From contig NC_080043.1 of the NCBI RefSeq assembly GCF_012489685.1, forward strand, positions 30,536,743-30,600,742: a stretch of DNA of 64,000 nucleotides, written 5' to 3'. The notes below the pieces were generated by a model. It ran no database searches and was not told the DNA's origin. It worked only from the letters and a program-made list of their open reading frames with translations. Origin of the DNA: Lotus japonicus (lineage: Eukaryota > Streptophyta > Magnoliopsida > Fabales > Fabaceae). The position numbers and the translations under genes are program-made. Shown here in pieces: positions 47,967 through 60,551 of the stretch (position 1 is its first letter; every line of letters starts with the position of its first letter).

Positions 47967-50900
47967 ATGGCTGCCACCACCAGCGATGCTCAAAGAGAGC
48001 ACTATAATGCTAAACCACCTATGTTTGATGGAGAAAAGTTTGAATACTGGAAAGATAGAATCGAAAGTTTCTTTCTTGGATTCGATGCTGATCTCTGGTA
48101 TCACATTACTGATGGCTACACTCGCTCTGTTGATGGAGATGGAGTGAAGATCCCAAGAGACAAGATGACTGAAGCTCAACAGAAAATGTACAAAGATCAT
48201 CACAGAGCAAGAACTATCTTGCTGAGTGTTATCCCATATGAAGAATATGAGAAGATCACAGGCCGTGATTATGCCAAGGCGATCTTCGATTCCTTGAAGA
48301 TGTCTCATGAAGGAAATAAAGAGCTCAAGGAGACAAAGGCGTTGTCCCCGATCAAAAAGTATGAAGCCTTCATGATGGAACCTGATGAAACAGTAGATGC
48401 CATGTTCTCCAGATTTCAGACGATCATCTCTGGAATCAGAATACTTGACAAAGGCTATACCAATGCTGACCATGTGAAGAGAATTCTCAGAGGTCTTCCT
48501 GAGAAGTGGATGCCTTTGATGACGTCCTTGAAGCTGTCTAAAGACATCAAAAACATGAGCTTAGAAGAACTCATCGGTATTCTAAGAAGTCATGAGATAG
48601 ATCGTGTTGATCATGTTTCTCAGAGGAAGCAAAAGTCCATAGCTATGAAGGTTAAGTCTGAGAAGACCAAGGCGCTTCAAGCTGAATAAGCATCAGAAGA
48701 ATCGTCTGAGGACTTTGATGAAGATGAGCTCTCACTTTTTTCAAAGAGAATCAATCACCTTTGGAAGCACAGACAAAACAAATACAAAGGTTCATCCAGA
48801 GCTAAAGGAAAGCAAGAGTCTTCATCTGGTCAACGCAAGTCCATCAAAAGAAGTTACATGCTTTGAATGCAAAGAGCCAGGACATTACAAGAGTGATTTT
48901 CCTAAGTTGAAGAAAGACAAGAAGCCTAAGAAGTATGTCAAAGCTAAGAAAAGTCTTATGGTAACTCTTGATGATTCAGACTCAGAAGGAGTGAACTCTT
49001 ATGGCGAAGTCGTTGAAGGACTCATGGCTATTGTCAAAGACAAAGAAGCAGAGTCAAAGGCTGAATCAGATCCAGCATCAGAGGATGAGTCCGACTCTGA
49101 AGATGAAAGTGAGGTATTCACATCTTTCTCATTGTCTGAACTAAAATCTGCCTTAGCTGAAATTATGAACAAACATGATTTACTTCTGACTAAGCATAAA
49201 AGGCTGAAAAATGATTTTCTTGATGCTTCTGATATATCTGCTAAACATGTGAAAACAATTTCTGAGTTAAAAGAAAATAATTTCTCTTTAGTTAATTCCA
49301 ACTCTGTTCTTAAAAATCAAATTTCCAAGTTGGAAGAAGTTATTTTATCTAGTACTTCTGATGATAAAATTGAAACCAAATATGAAAAATCTTTTCAGAG
49401 ATTCTTAGCTAAAAGCGTAGATAGAAGTTTAATGGCTTCAATGATCTATGACGTTAGCAGAAATGGAATGAATGGTATTGGCTATTCTAGACCCAGTAGA
49501 AATGAGTCACCTATGCCTAAACTCAAATCTCTTTATGAACATTTTGTTCCCTTTGGCACCATTATACCTGAACCTGTACCTTCTAAAATTGCTTTACCTA
49601 TTAAGAAAGGATCATTCTCTATGTCAAGATATCATGCTCAAATTCCTTTGCATTATCCTGTTGAAAGACCCAAAGTTGTCAGAACTTCTGGGGTAACTAA
49701 CAAGAAAGGACCCAGAAAGTAGGTACCTAAGGAAAAGATCGTATATGTTGCAGATATCCTTGATAGCTCCACTGAGACTCCAATCATGGTATCTGGACAG
49801 TGGATGCTTGCGTCACATGACGGGAGAAAAGCTTATGTTCCAAGACCTGAAACTTAGACCTGGAGATGAAGTTGGTTTTGGAGGCAACGAGAAGGGTAAG
49901 ATTGTTGGTTCTGGAACCATAGGTGTCGGTAAGGGTCCATGCATTGATAATGTTTTATTAGTGGACGGTTTAATGCATAACTTGTTGTCAATAAGTCAAC
50001 TAGCTGACAAGGGTTATGAATTTATTTTCAATCAAAAGTCTTGCAGAGTTGTAAGTCAGATTGATGTCTCTGTTCTGTTTAACAGTAAGAGGCGGAACAA
50101 CATTTATAAGATCAAACTATCTGAGTTGGAAACTCAGAAAGTAAAGTGTCTTCTTTCTGTTAATGAAGAGCAGTGGGTATGGCATAGACGGTTAGGGCAT
50201 GCTAGTATGAGAAAAATTTCTCAGCTAAGTAAGCTTGACCTTGTCAGGGGCTTACCCACTCTGAACTACTTTTCAGGTGCTCTTTGTGAAGCATGTCAGA
50301 AAGGAAAATTTACAAAAGTTTCTTTCAAGGAAAAGAATGTTGTTTCCACCACAAGGCTGTTAGAACTTCTGCATATTGACCTATTTGGACCAGTGAAAAC
50401 TGAGTCTATAGGTGGCAAGAAATATGGGATGATCATCGTTGACGACTACAGCCGTTGGACATGGGTAAAATTCTTAAGACGCAAGAATGAGTCGCATTCT
50501 GTGTTTGCTACCTTTGTTGCTCAAGTGCAGAATGAGAAATCCAGTAGGATTGTCTATGTGAGAAGTGATCGTGGTGGAGAGTTTGAGAATGAGGAGTTTG
50601 AGAAAATCTTTGATACCTATGGGATATCACATGATTTCTCTTGTCCTAGAACTCCTCAGCAGAATGCTATTGTGGAAAGAAAGAACAGAACTCTCCAAGA
50701 GATGGCAAGAACCATGATGCAAGAAACCAATATGGCAAAGCACTTCTAGGCCGAGGCAGTAAACACAGCGTGTTACATTCAGAACAAGATCTCCATAAGA
50801 CCAATTCTGAATAAGACTCCTTATGAATTGTGGAAGAATATAAAGCCCAACATTTCCTACTTTCATCCTTTCGGTTTTGTGTGTTATATGCTAAATACTA

Positions 50901-52846
50901 AAGATAGATTGCATAAGTTTGATTCCAAGTCTGTGAAATGATATTTACTAGGATACTCTGAACGTTCTAAAGGTTTTAGAGTTTACAATATTGAATCTAA
51001 AACTATTGAAGAGTCTATACATGTTAGATTTGATGATAAGCTTGACTCTAACAAGTCAAAGCTAGCTGAAAAGTTTGCAGATATGAGCATAACCATTTCA
51101 GAAGAAGACAAAGATTCAGAGGATGCAAATCCAGAAGAAAATGCATCAGGAGAAGCTGTCACAACCTCTGAACCTTCACGTCAGAAGAAGAGCAGAGTAA
51201 TAGCTTCTCATCTTGAAGAATTGATTCTGGGAGATAAAGATGAACCAGTCAGAATCAGATCCGCTTTCAAGCCCTCTGAAGAGTCTCTCTTAAGTTTAAA
51301 GGGCTTAGTCTCTCTGATTGAGCCAACATCAATTGATCAAACTCTTCAAGATAAAGATTGGGTTCTGGTTATGAAAGAAGAACTGAATCAATTCACCAAG
51401 AATGATGTTTGGAATCTTGTTAAGTCACCTAAGGACACACACATCATTGGAACCAAGTGGTTTTTCAGAAACAAACTCAACGAGAAGGGAGAAGTAGTCA
51501 GAAACAAAGCCAGGCTTGTTGCACAAGGCTACAATCAACAAGAAGGCATTGACTACACTGAAACCTTTGCTCCAGTAGCAAGTTTAGAAGCTATAAATGT
51601 TGATTTCATTCTCTGTGAATCACAACATTATTCTTCATCAAATGGATGTCAAGAGTGCATTCATCAACGGTTATATTTCTGAAGAAGTGTATGTTCATCA
51701 ACCCCCTGGGTTTGAAGTGGCTTAGAATCCCAATCATGTCTTCAAGCTCAATATATCTCTCTATGGTCTAAAGCACGCTCCAAGAGCATGACATGAGAGA
51801 TTGAGTACCTTCCTTCTGGAAAATGGGTTCGTAAGGGGTAAAGTGGATACAACTCTCTTTTGCAAAACCTATAAAAATGACATTCTTATAGTTCAAATCT
51901 ATGTTGATGATATCGTATTTGGCTCTTCTAATCCCTCTCTGTGCAAGGAATTTTCTAAGCTAAAGTAGGCTGAATTTGAAATGAGTATGATGGGAGAACT
52001 CAAGTATTTTCTTGGGATTCAAGTAGATCAACAACCAGAAGCAACGTACATTCACCAAAGCAAATATGCCAAGGAACTTCTGAAGAAGTTCAATATGTCA
52101 GAATGTACTCCTGCTAAGACTCCAATGCATCCTACGTGCATTCTGGAAGTAGAAGACACAAGTTCAAAGGTTTGTCAGAAGCTCTATCGTGGTATGATAT
52201 GCTACCTACTCTATCTGACTGCATCCAGACAAGATATTCTCTTCAGCGTTCATTTATGTGCTCGTTTCCAATCAGATCCTAGAGAAACTCACTTAACTGT
52301 TGTTAAGAGAATTCTTCAATATCTGAAAGGATCAACTAACCTAGGATTGATGTACAAAAAGACATCAGAGTATAAGCTTTCAGGTTATTGTGACGCTGAC
52401 TATGCCGGTGATAGGACTGAAAGAAAAAGTACTTCTGGAAATTGTCAATTTCTAGGAAGTAAGCTAGTCTCATGGGCAAGCAAGAGGCAATCTACAATTG
52501 CTCTATCTACTGCATAAGCAGAATATATCTCAGCTGCTATCTGTAGCACTCAGATGCTCTGGATAAAACATCAGCTAGAAGATTATCAGATCTTTGAGAG
52601 CAATATCCCAATTTATTGTGACAACACTACTGCTATATCTCTAAGTAAGAATCCAATCTTACACTCAAGGTCAAACACATCGAGGTAAAGTATCACTTTA
52701 TTAGAGATTATGTTCAGAAGGGCGTACTTCTTCTGAAGTTTGTGGATACTGACCATCAATGGGCAGATATTTTCACAAAGCCCTTAGCAGAGGATAAATT
52801 TAAATTTATTTTGAAAAATCTGAATATGGACATTTATCCTCTATGA
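47967..52846 (+). pseudogene. SIRE-type gag-pol, many stops and frameshifts
   Basis: Gag starts at 47967 (MAATTSDAQREH). Breaks in order: TAA at 48687-48689; frameshift near 48850; TAG at 49720-49722; frameshift near 49785; TAG at 50747-50749; TGA near 50939; frameshift near 51598; further TAG or TGA near 51722, 51790 and 51966; TAA near 52515. The CCHC knuckle has lost its last Cys (CFECKEPGHYKSDF). Still visible are protease YLDSGC..HMTG, integrase HRRLGHASM and CEACQKGK, DDE core, RT motif YVDD near 51900, and RNase H CDADYAGD. Several stops fit C-to-T change of Trp, Gln or Arg codons. The protein is not functional. Confidence 0.9.
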
Positions 52847-53006
52847 AGATTGATCAGAACCTCTGACTATGATGCTTCTATATCAGAAGTTGTTTAGTTC
52901 AGAAGGTTACTTAATCAGAGGCTAGTACCCATTGGTATTACTTCTATGATAAGTCATCAAACACGTGTCAGATTTACTCTGATATCTTGTTTCTTGTGCC
53001 TATAGA

Positions 53007-53463
53007 GCTGAAGCTGCTGCCAAAGAAGCTAAATTGGAAAAGCTTGTTGCTAAGGCTGATGATATGGCCAGAGCCGCTGGTGCAAGATTTGGAGCTGCCA
53101 GAATTGAAGCTGCTCAGAAAGAGGCTGATCGCCTAGAAGCTACAAGCTCTGAAACAAGCTGCCAAGTTAGAAGCTGAAGCTGCTGCCCTGAAGGCCATTG
53201 CTCTTACTTCTGTTTCCACATCTGCTGAGGATCTGCAAGCAACTTCTGATCTGAATGAAAGCTCTGCTTTAGTCGTTGTATCTGCTCCTAATACTTCCTC
53301 AATTCCAGATGATCCGTCTGCTTCTGCTCAACCTGACTTAAGTGCCATAGTGCAAAGGTTCGATAGCGTTCAGAGGCAACTAGATCAACAAGCTGTGTTC
53401 AACAAGAGTGTTGAAACCATGTTCGCTGACATTCTCAAGAAGCTTCCAGATCCCAAACTTTAG
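53007..53463 (+). pseudogene. C-terminal remnant of the envelope-like ORF of a SIRE-type element
   Basis: Downstream of pol an Ala/Glu/Lys-rich helix (AEAAAKEAKLEKLVAKADDM) is followed after a frameshift near 53155 by a Ser-rich stretch and a second helix ending FADILKKLPDPKL at the TAG 53461-53463. SIRE elements often have an envelope-like ORF with coiled coils after pol. Only its C-terminal part is left and no signal or transmembrane segment is visible. Confidence 0.55.
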
Positions 53464-53704
53464 TATCTTAGGATTTCTTTTTCCTATTTTCCTGCTTCTG
53501 ATTCCTTTTGTTTCTCTTCATTTTGCAAACTTTTTTAAAATATCTTGTTAAGTTTTTCTTGATTATTTATGTGTTCTCTTTATTAGTCTTATTTACTATT
53601 TTATATTCTTACTTTTTATTTTCTAATAATTGTCACATTCTAACATCACACATACACACAATATAAACGAACATTCTTTATTCATTGAAAAGGGACGAGT
53701 ACAT

Positions 53705-55505
53705 CTAAAATGGAGGATTTATCCTCATATCATGGTAACGCTCTAGCATTACCGCTAATTGCATATCTATTGGCTGCCTCTGACGAATCAGTTGCGCCAT
53801 TTCATTCTCGCACTCTTCCTTACGCTCCTCTGTGTCGTCTTCTCGAAGCTCTAGTTCCCATTCCCAACTGATAAGTGCCAAATTTACCTGATTTTCAATA
53901 TTAATTTGGGTACTTATCTGTTCTAAATGTGTAAGTTATCTTTCAAATTATCCCTCAAATAGGTTAATTTAGTAAGTAGATAGTTTATATATAGATATTA
54001 TGTAAGATATGTTAGTTTTATCATTTAGACTCTTTAGTTTTTATTGTAGGAGAAAAGTCAAGAAGATCCAACTATTTGAAGATCAAAAGGGGCTAAACAT
54101 ATTGAAGTTCGCTTAAGCCAAAAGTTGGCTCGCTTAAGCCAAACTACATGGCAGTAGCAATGGCAGATATATTGAACTTCGCTTAAGCCAAATGTTGCCT
54201 CGCTTAAGCCAAATTACATGGCAGTAGCAGTGGTTCTGGAAGACAATTCGGATTAAGCGAGAAATGGTCTCGCTTATGCCAAAGACCTTACCTGAACGTG
54301 AAGAAACCTGCTCGCTTAAGCGACACCTTTATCAGCTTAAGCGAGATTGCTGTCCTGTTTTATAAAAAGCTCGACCAAATCAGAATTTAATCATCTCTTG
54401 ACATATTTTGGACCTCTTAGAGAGAAAATTGCATAGAGAAGAAGGAAAGGAACTTTGGGAGCTTTGATCCACCATCCATGGTGCTGGAGACACACCGAGG
54501 ACGGCACGGGTCACCGCTTTCACCTTAGTTTCCTCTTGTAAGCTTTGTAAGCAATCCATGGATATGGGTTGCTAAGTTTCTTTGTTGGTTTTGGATGTAG
54601 CCCTTAACTATGATTTGTTCTTCTTGATTTCTATATGAAAATATCGTTTCTATTACATGATTCAATGGTTTTCTCTTGTTCTTAATGCTATGTTTTAGTT
54701 TGCGCACCTAGAACATATCGATTGATTCGGCGTAAGAGCGGAAGCTACGACGTCTAGAGTCCGACCTAGAGTTAATCATCTAATAAATCTAATTGCTAGG
54801 AATAGAGTTAGGTTTGTTAGTCCCTTAAACATCTGAGCTTAAAGATAACTTAGCTTTTCTATGCATGTGAGGAATCAATGTTTAGGAAAGTAAGTTATAG
54901 ATATCCACTCATGTGAGAAATCAATGAAGTAGGGTAGAAATGGTGTAGATGAATCATGGATAGGAATGAATATTCATATAGAATCATAGGACACTAATAG
55001 TTAAACGGTGAACTCCAATTCCAACAGCTTTCTCTCTTGATATCAATCGTTTTACTCTCGCTTTGTTTAATTTGAATGTGTTTTGGTCACCGAAACAATT
55101 ATCAGCGTTTTGAAAATCTATTGCTTGGGTAATTTTACTAAAGAACAACATTTGTGTTAGCAATTCCCTGCGGATACGACAAAACCCTATGCTATACTAC
55201 AATTGAATCTTGAGGATTTTGAAAGTAGTATTAGTGTAGAAAAATCTTTCAACACCAACCACCAATCTGCCTGGTGATTTCAGCCTTCTCTCAGAAGAGC
55301 TCGCCAAGCTCCTCCACGTATTCCAGAAAGATGCGAAGTGTCGCATCAAGGACCGGTTCCAGGCCCATTCCAAGCAACCGACAGACTAGCTGCCAAATGC
55401 TAATCACCGTCGTCCTACGGTAGTAGAGAGCAGCATACATATTCTGCTCAAAAGCTCTCTCTCTCTCTCTCTCAACTCGTTAAGGGCTCTCTCATAGTTT
55501 TCCAT
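53705..55505 (-). pseudogene. Second copy of the antisense ORF, split by a solo LTR
   Basis: ATG at 55505 on the minus strand; the frame is shifted by one extra CT unit near 55460 relative to the copy at 45527-45877, then interrupted at 55254/53869. Beyond the insertion it continues to a TAG at 53705-53707, past the point where the first copy ends, so the first copy seems to be C-terminally shortened. Confidence 0.45.
53869..55254. mobile_element. Solo LTR, probably Ty3/gypsy (Athila-like)
   Basis: 1,386 bp starting TGATAAGTGCCAAATTT and ending TCTTTCAACA, flanked by the 5-bp repeat CCAAC (53864-53868 and 55255-55259). The first SIRE copy at about 45625-45640 shows the empty site. It contains two imperfect 70-bp repeats with CGCTTAAGCCAAA (54105-54235). 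No internal region or second LTR remains, so this is a solo LTR formed by recombination. TGATAAGTGCCAAAT is typical of Athila-type termini; the family call is an inference. Confidence 0.85.
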
Positions 55506-56336
55506 GTTGATTCTTTTCGAGTATGTTCTCCTCACTCAGAAATCTCTTTCTATTTATACTCTTGGAACGCTCACTAGCATTTAACACTGAAACACCTTCC
55601 CAAGACACCGTTACCAAGATCATCTTTGAATATCTTAAAAGTCTTTTGACCGGTGGTAAACTTTGTCTCTTCCTCTCTGGCCAGTGTTCTTCATCTCATT
55701 GATAATACTCATTATTTTCTGTGTGTATTAATTATCTTATTTTCCTTATTCTCCTCTGAAGAGAAGTCTCTACACTTGAATGCCACGTTTTTCACACCCA
55801 AGATCTTTTTGACAAAAACGGGGAGTACAACCCAGAGTGTTTTGATGTGTTATTTTTATCTTTATTTTTGGAGAATTTAAGTGATCAATCATTATAGCTA
55901 TAGATCTTTAATAAGGCTCAAGGAATACATTTCACTTCAGTTGAAGTGACCACATACTCTGATTATATGCTCTGATTCCTTAGTAGCTCTGATACTTAAT
56001 AGCTCTGATACATATAATAGCTCTGATACATATACCAATGCTTACATCATTATGTACAAACTATTATTTGCCTGACTCTGATTGATATATCACTCTGATC
56101 ACTTTATTAATTCAAGCTCAGAATCTAGATTACTCTAACGTTTTTATTAAGTCATAGATTGAGGGGGAGCTTAGCTCAGAATCAAGCTCATGACTTGGGT
56201 TCAGAACGAGCTGCATAAACTATATACATCAGGATAAGTTTAACTCTGATACCTTAAACTCTGAGTATATTCAGTTTATTGTTTAAAAATTGTTCATCAA
56301 AATACTTGGTTTTGTCATCATTAAAAAGGGGGAGAT

Positions 56337-57545
56337 TGTAAGACCAAGATTTGGTTAGGTGGTACAACTCTAAGTTTTGATGATAACAAGTTTATTATTA
56401 TGTATGAACAATTATAGTACTCTAACGTTTGACTTTTTAAGCTGTGACAAACATGCTCTGACTCTGATTCAAAGACGATATATTATTCAGAAGTTGAAGA
56501 CCAAGAGTAACCAGCAGAACACTTCTGCACTTAACTACGTTCTTCTGAACGGCAGCAAACGCTTCAGACGCTCTGAAGATTATAAGCTCTGATGTTGACT
56601 CTGAACGATCCAAGCTCTGAAGTTCTGAAGACCAGATGTTCTGAAGAACGGTCCAGAAGCTGAAGAGTCGGAAGCTCTGAAGTCCAAGAGTAAGCTGACT
56701 CTCAAGACCAGAAGCACTTCTCGCTCTGAAGGCCAGATGTTCTGATGAACGGTCCAGAAGCAGAAGTTCTGATGATCTGAAGATCCAAGCTTCTCTCTGA
56801 CTGATCACACAAGCTTCACAAGTTCCAACATGAAGCGACGCCCAAGATCAAGAGTCAACTAGGCTAAGGCATTGTCATTGTCATTCGTACAGAAGCAAAT
56901 GTACTATTCTGACTGCCTCACCTACGACGATCAGCCACAGCAGGCTCTGAAATTTCCAAAACTACCCTCCAACAGACAGATTCATTCAACGGATACACAT
57001 GCTAAACCTTGGAGTATTTAAAGGCTGAAGACTGAAGAAATCAACTAAGAAACTTTGCACATCCAAGTGAAATACTCTCAGCGAATATCTTAGCAATATT
57101 TCTTCATTGTTCTTAGTGTGTTTACTTCTGCTTATTAAGAAGCATCTCTTTGTAAACCGAAATCTTTCACAAACTTTGTTTATAGATTTCTTGAGAGACC
57201 AGTGAGGTTAGAATTCTTGAGAAGACTAAGGCAAGGTTGTCTTAGTGCTGCTAGTTCATTGTATTGTTAGCCATTGAGTAGGTTGCTAGTGCAGTTGTAA
57301 CAATCATTGAATAGTGAATTGTCTTCATTCTAAGAAGGAAGAAATCACCTTAACGGGTGGACTGGATTAGCTTGAGGGATTTATCAAGTGAACCAGGATA
57401 AAATCATTGTGTGCTTTTCTCCTTCCCTTAACTCTTACATCTTGTGATCCTCGGTCTGAAAAGATTATCTTTAATCTTAGAGGGGAAGTTCAAAAAGCTA
57501 AAAACCCAATTCAAGCCCCCCCTTCTAGTGTTTTTCATACCTTCA
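56337..57545 (+). repeat. LTR B, 3' LTR of the SIRE-type element
   Basis: TGTAAGACCAAGATTTGG to CATACCTTCA, 1,209 bp, preceded by the polypurine tract AAAAAGGGGGAGA. Nearly identical to LTR A. Confidence 0.92.
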
Positions 57546-57897
57546 CTAACTTGTTCTCCCTAGTGATAGAAAGTTCCCAAATTCAAATCTCAACCAAGTG
57601 AGCTTATAGAAACATCAAAACCCTATTTCTTCACATTTGCCTCTAAATTTTATCTTCAAGATATATTCGTTATTGTGTGTGATTGATTATACAGACTTAT
57701 TAGCAAGTGATTCATAATCAACAGTGTGCTTCCGTTTGGGGTTTTTGATGGTGTTGGTGTTGGGTGAGAGGGGATGAGTTGATTTCAATGTTAAGTCTCA
57801 CATTGCTAATATTGATAAAGGAATAAAGAGGTTAAAGAAAGCATCTTTGAGAAGTCTAACATTGCCTAATATTAAAGGGTGGAAAGTCTAATGATAT

Positions 57898-57959
<62 letters not shown>

Positions 57960-59635
57960 TAATACAACACACCAAGTACTAACACCACACTAGGAAACTG
58001 TTCCTGGGTTGTTTTGCCTTGACTTGTTGATCTTGGTCCTCTTATGGCCGAACAAACAAGTGTTGTTTTGAAAGGATTTGCCTCAGAAAGATTTGTTATT
58101 TAAGTGTGTGCATTGTGGGCCGGCTCTCTTTTTTGGGAACGCATCTAGTGCATGACTGATGGACTTCCGGAGAAAACTAAGTAGAAAAGATGATTTAGTT
58201 TCAAGTGAAATGAAATGTCATTTGTTGAAGAAATATATATGGAAACAAAAGGAACTAATGAGCCAATAACAAAGACAACCAAGAGAGATTGAGACACCAT
58301 GTATTTACCCAAAATCTTAGGGCATTCGGTATATGAGTCGCATCTCATTTAAAGTCTTCACCTCAGTCATTCTATTAACTAATACGTGACTCTAACTCAC
58401 ACTTGAATTATTAACATTCTACCTCTCAAATGAGAGTCATGATCATATTATCATGCTCTCCCTCAGCAAAAGCTATCTACATATCGTGGTTCGCTTCACT
58501 GCGTAGGACGACTTCCATTACAAGTAGTCGTCATCATGACTGCACCAAGCATCGACTCTGAATAGCGGGTTAAAAGTGAAGTCTATGTGATGTAATAATT
58601 TACACATGCATAATATTCATTTTCTTCCTATTGGTTTTGACAACGATATAATTTTTCTCTATTTTATAGTTTTTCATATTATATTCTTGTGTTATTGATT
58701 ATGTGCATGCTCTTTCAGTTTTCCTTTTATTTTGTAAGTGTAAGTGAGATAAAATAAAAAGAAAAAAAGTACGAACGAGCCAAGACACTTTTCGAAAACT
58801 CTTTGCAGATTGAAGAGTTGGGTAAATAATTATCCTTTTACAAACTACCAGCCGCACCGATTAATTTAATTGGGAAATACGAATGATTATTTTTCCATAG
58901 ATCACTGCCAGTGCTTGTGACACATCACCAATGTTTCAGATTTTGGATTAGCTGCATAACAGTTTTTCCTCTTCAAGGTCTATATATTCTTTCAGAAAAA
59001 GAAAAAAAGGTCTGTATATGTTCTTTTAAAATTATTTATTTTTTCAATGCGTGTTTTGCTTTGACAACCTTGAAACAACCTCTCAAATTTTCTAATTAAG
59101 ATGTAGTAGTTAAATCAATTATGGTATAGAGTGTACCCTCAACTTGTCGTACTTCAAAATTACAGTACGTAATCACTATGTCTCATTAGCTTGACTTTTC
59201 ATATATAGCAACCAGTAATTTCCTCTATCTAGCTCCATCGAAACGGAGCTTGGTAATCTATTCTTAATGAATTGTATTTATTAATTAAGCTCAATCATGA
59301 GATCTTGGTTATGAGATCTTGGCTCTCTTCAAAAGTGGTTTGTCTTTCTAATTTTTCCCATTGATGGGTGTATTAGCCTCTTAAAGTGTATTGGTGATAA
59401 GTGTGCTTTGTATGTCATCTTTTGTTTTAATTAGTGATCTGTTATTTGAAGACATTATCTTTAGGATCTGATATTTTCTGATTAGACAAATGTTAGAAAC
59501 ACTTTTTTTAACATTCTTTTATTATTCTTTTATTGATTAGTTAAAATTTAAGTGAGATCTACTAAAATTAAGAAGCTCATATATGAATGTGTGTAAATGT
59601 CTTTCAACACTTTCTTCACCTTGTCTATGAATGTG
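57546..59635. other. AT-rich spacer with an AT microsatellite
   Basis: No gene recognised. 57780-57890 has a repeat-like block with TCTCACATTGCTAATATT and a second similar unit. Confidence 0.4.
57898..57955. repeat. AT microsatellite
   Basis: About 28 uninterrupted AT units flanked by CATTAC-like and TTTTTAATACAAC sequence. Confidence 0.95.
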
Positions 59636-59829
59636 TGTAAAGGTGTGGTTCTTGACAAGTTTTTAGGTGAAAAGACACATGAATAAACCGATCTCGTACC
59701 CGAATGAGAGGTATTCCGAGCATGTATAGTTTTAAGACTATACAACTGATAAGGGCATAAAAGATTTGATTGGTACAATTCATGGCAACAAGGTTCATTT
59801 TCTTTTTGGGAGTACAACTCATAAAAATT

Positions 59830-59890
59830 CCAAGGTTATGGAGGATTGCCTTGGAGAAATATTGGGATGGGCGACCTTCTCGAAAGTTTT
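59830..59890 (+). promoter_or_regulatory. 5S-like pol III control region, LTR 1
   Basis: CCAAGGTTATGGAGGATTGCC, then TTGGGATGGGCGACCTT, corresponds to the A-box, intermediate element and C-box order of 5S rRNA genes. The A-box part has changed more than in LTR 2. Confidence 0.45.
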
Positions 59891-60297
59891 CTTAGGAAGG
59901 GCGTGGATGAGAGCAAATCGTGCTGGAAAGACTTGTGCTATTACCATGAGGTCAGTCATCAGATTGAGATGTTACAAATGGTATCAGACCCAATCTCTCT
60001 CAATACAGTGTCGTTTGGGGAAGAACCAAGTGTAAGCTAGTGGGCATGTGACATCTGCGATCGACGAGGGCGGGGAGTGATCACCGATGCAATGAGAAGG
60101 CACAAACAAGGAGCGCCTCTTGACAAGACTTTTAGGCGAAGGGACACATGAATGAACCGATTGTGCACCCTAGTGCGAGGTATTCTGAAGGTGTGTAGGT
60201 ATCAAACTATACAGTGATGAAGACATAAAAATATTTGATTGGTACTACTCATGACAAAGAGGTGCATCTTCTTTTCGAGAGCCCAACTCATAAAAAC

Positions 60298-60353
60298 ATT
60301 AAGGTTAAGTGTGATTGCCTTGGAGAAATATTGAGATGGGTAACATCTTGGAA
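60298..60353 (+). promoter_or_regulatory. 5S-like pol III control region, LTR 2
   Basis: AAGGTTAAGTGTGATTGCC and TTGAGATGGGTAACATCTTGG align with the internal promoter of plant 5S rRNA. AAGTGTG is closer to the functional form than in LTR 1. Confidence 0.5.
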
Positions 60354-60551
60354 AGAAGCACGTGACTAAGGATAAAGCGTGATGGAAAGACTCATGTTAT
60401 TACTGTGGGGCAAACCGTTAGATCAGAATGCATGTACACTTAATTGAACTGAGTCTCCATTTCTCAAAAGAAGAGTTTTGGAATTTCAAGAAACCATACG
60501 AGAATAAAGAAAAAATAGGACGGAGGATGGAGCTTGTTTATGTTCGAAAAT

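Larger units (their letters stand above)
46696..57545 (+). mobile_element. SIRE-type Copia retrotransposon, two LTRs, degenerate
   Basis: LTR A, primer binding site (about 47893-47905), gag-pol (47967-52846), an envelope-like remnant (53007-53463), a 3' region with an antisense ORF, polypurine tract (about 56325-56335) and LTR B. A solo LTR of another family sits inside (53869-55254). A large coding region, env-like segment downstream of pol and LTRs over 1 kb place it with SIRE elements. The high LTR similarity contrasts with heavily mutated pol. Confidence 0.9.
59636..60438 (+). mobile_element. Cassandra-like TRIM with 5S-rRNA-like LTRs
   Basis: Two direct repeats (about 59636-59976 and 60078-60438) flank a roughly 100-bp middle. 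The middle starts with TGGTATCAGACC (59979-59990), a tRNA-Met-type primer binding site, and ends with a purine tract GAGGGCGGGGAG (60066-60077). No protein is encoded. Each repeat contains AAGGTTA..G, GCCTTGGAGAAATATTG and GATGGG.AAC/GACC..CT, aligning with the A-box to C-box part of plant 5S rRNA. LTRs with embedded 5S sequence are the hallmark of Cassandra. Left boundary uncertain by about 30 bp. Confidence 0.65.

Noticed and set aside
48999..49301. Minus-strand Ser-rich frame in SIRE gag-pol
   Set aside because: It is antisense to an acidic linker of gag-pol and has no independent support.
59814..59905. Functional 5S rRNA gene
   Set aside because: Only part of the 5S sequence is present and it lies in both repeats of a TRIM-like element.
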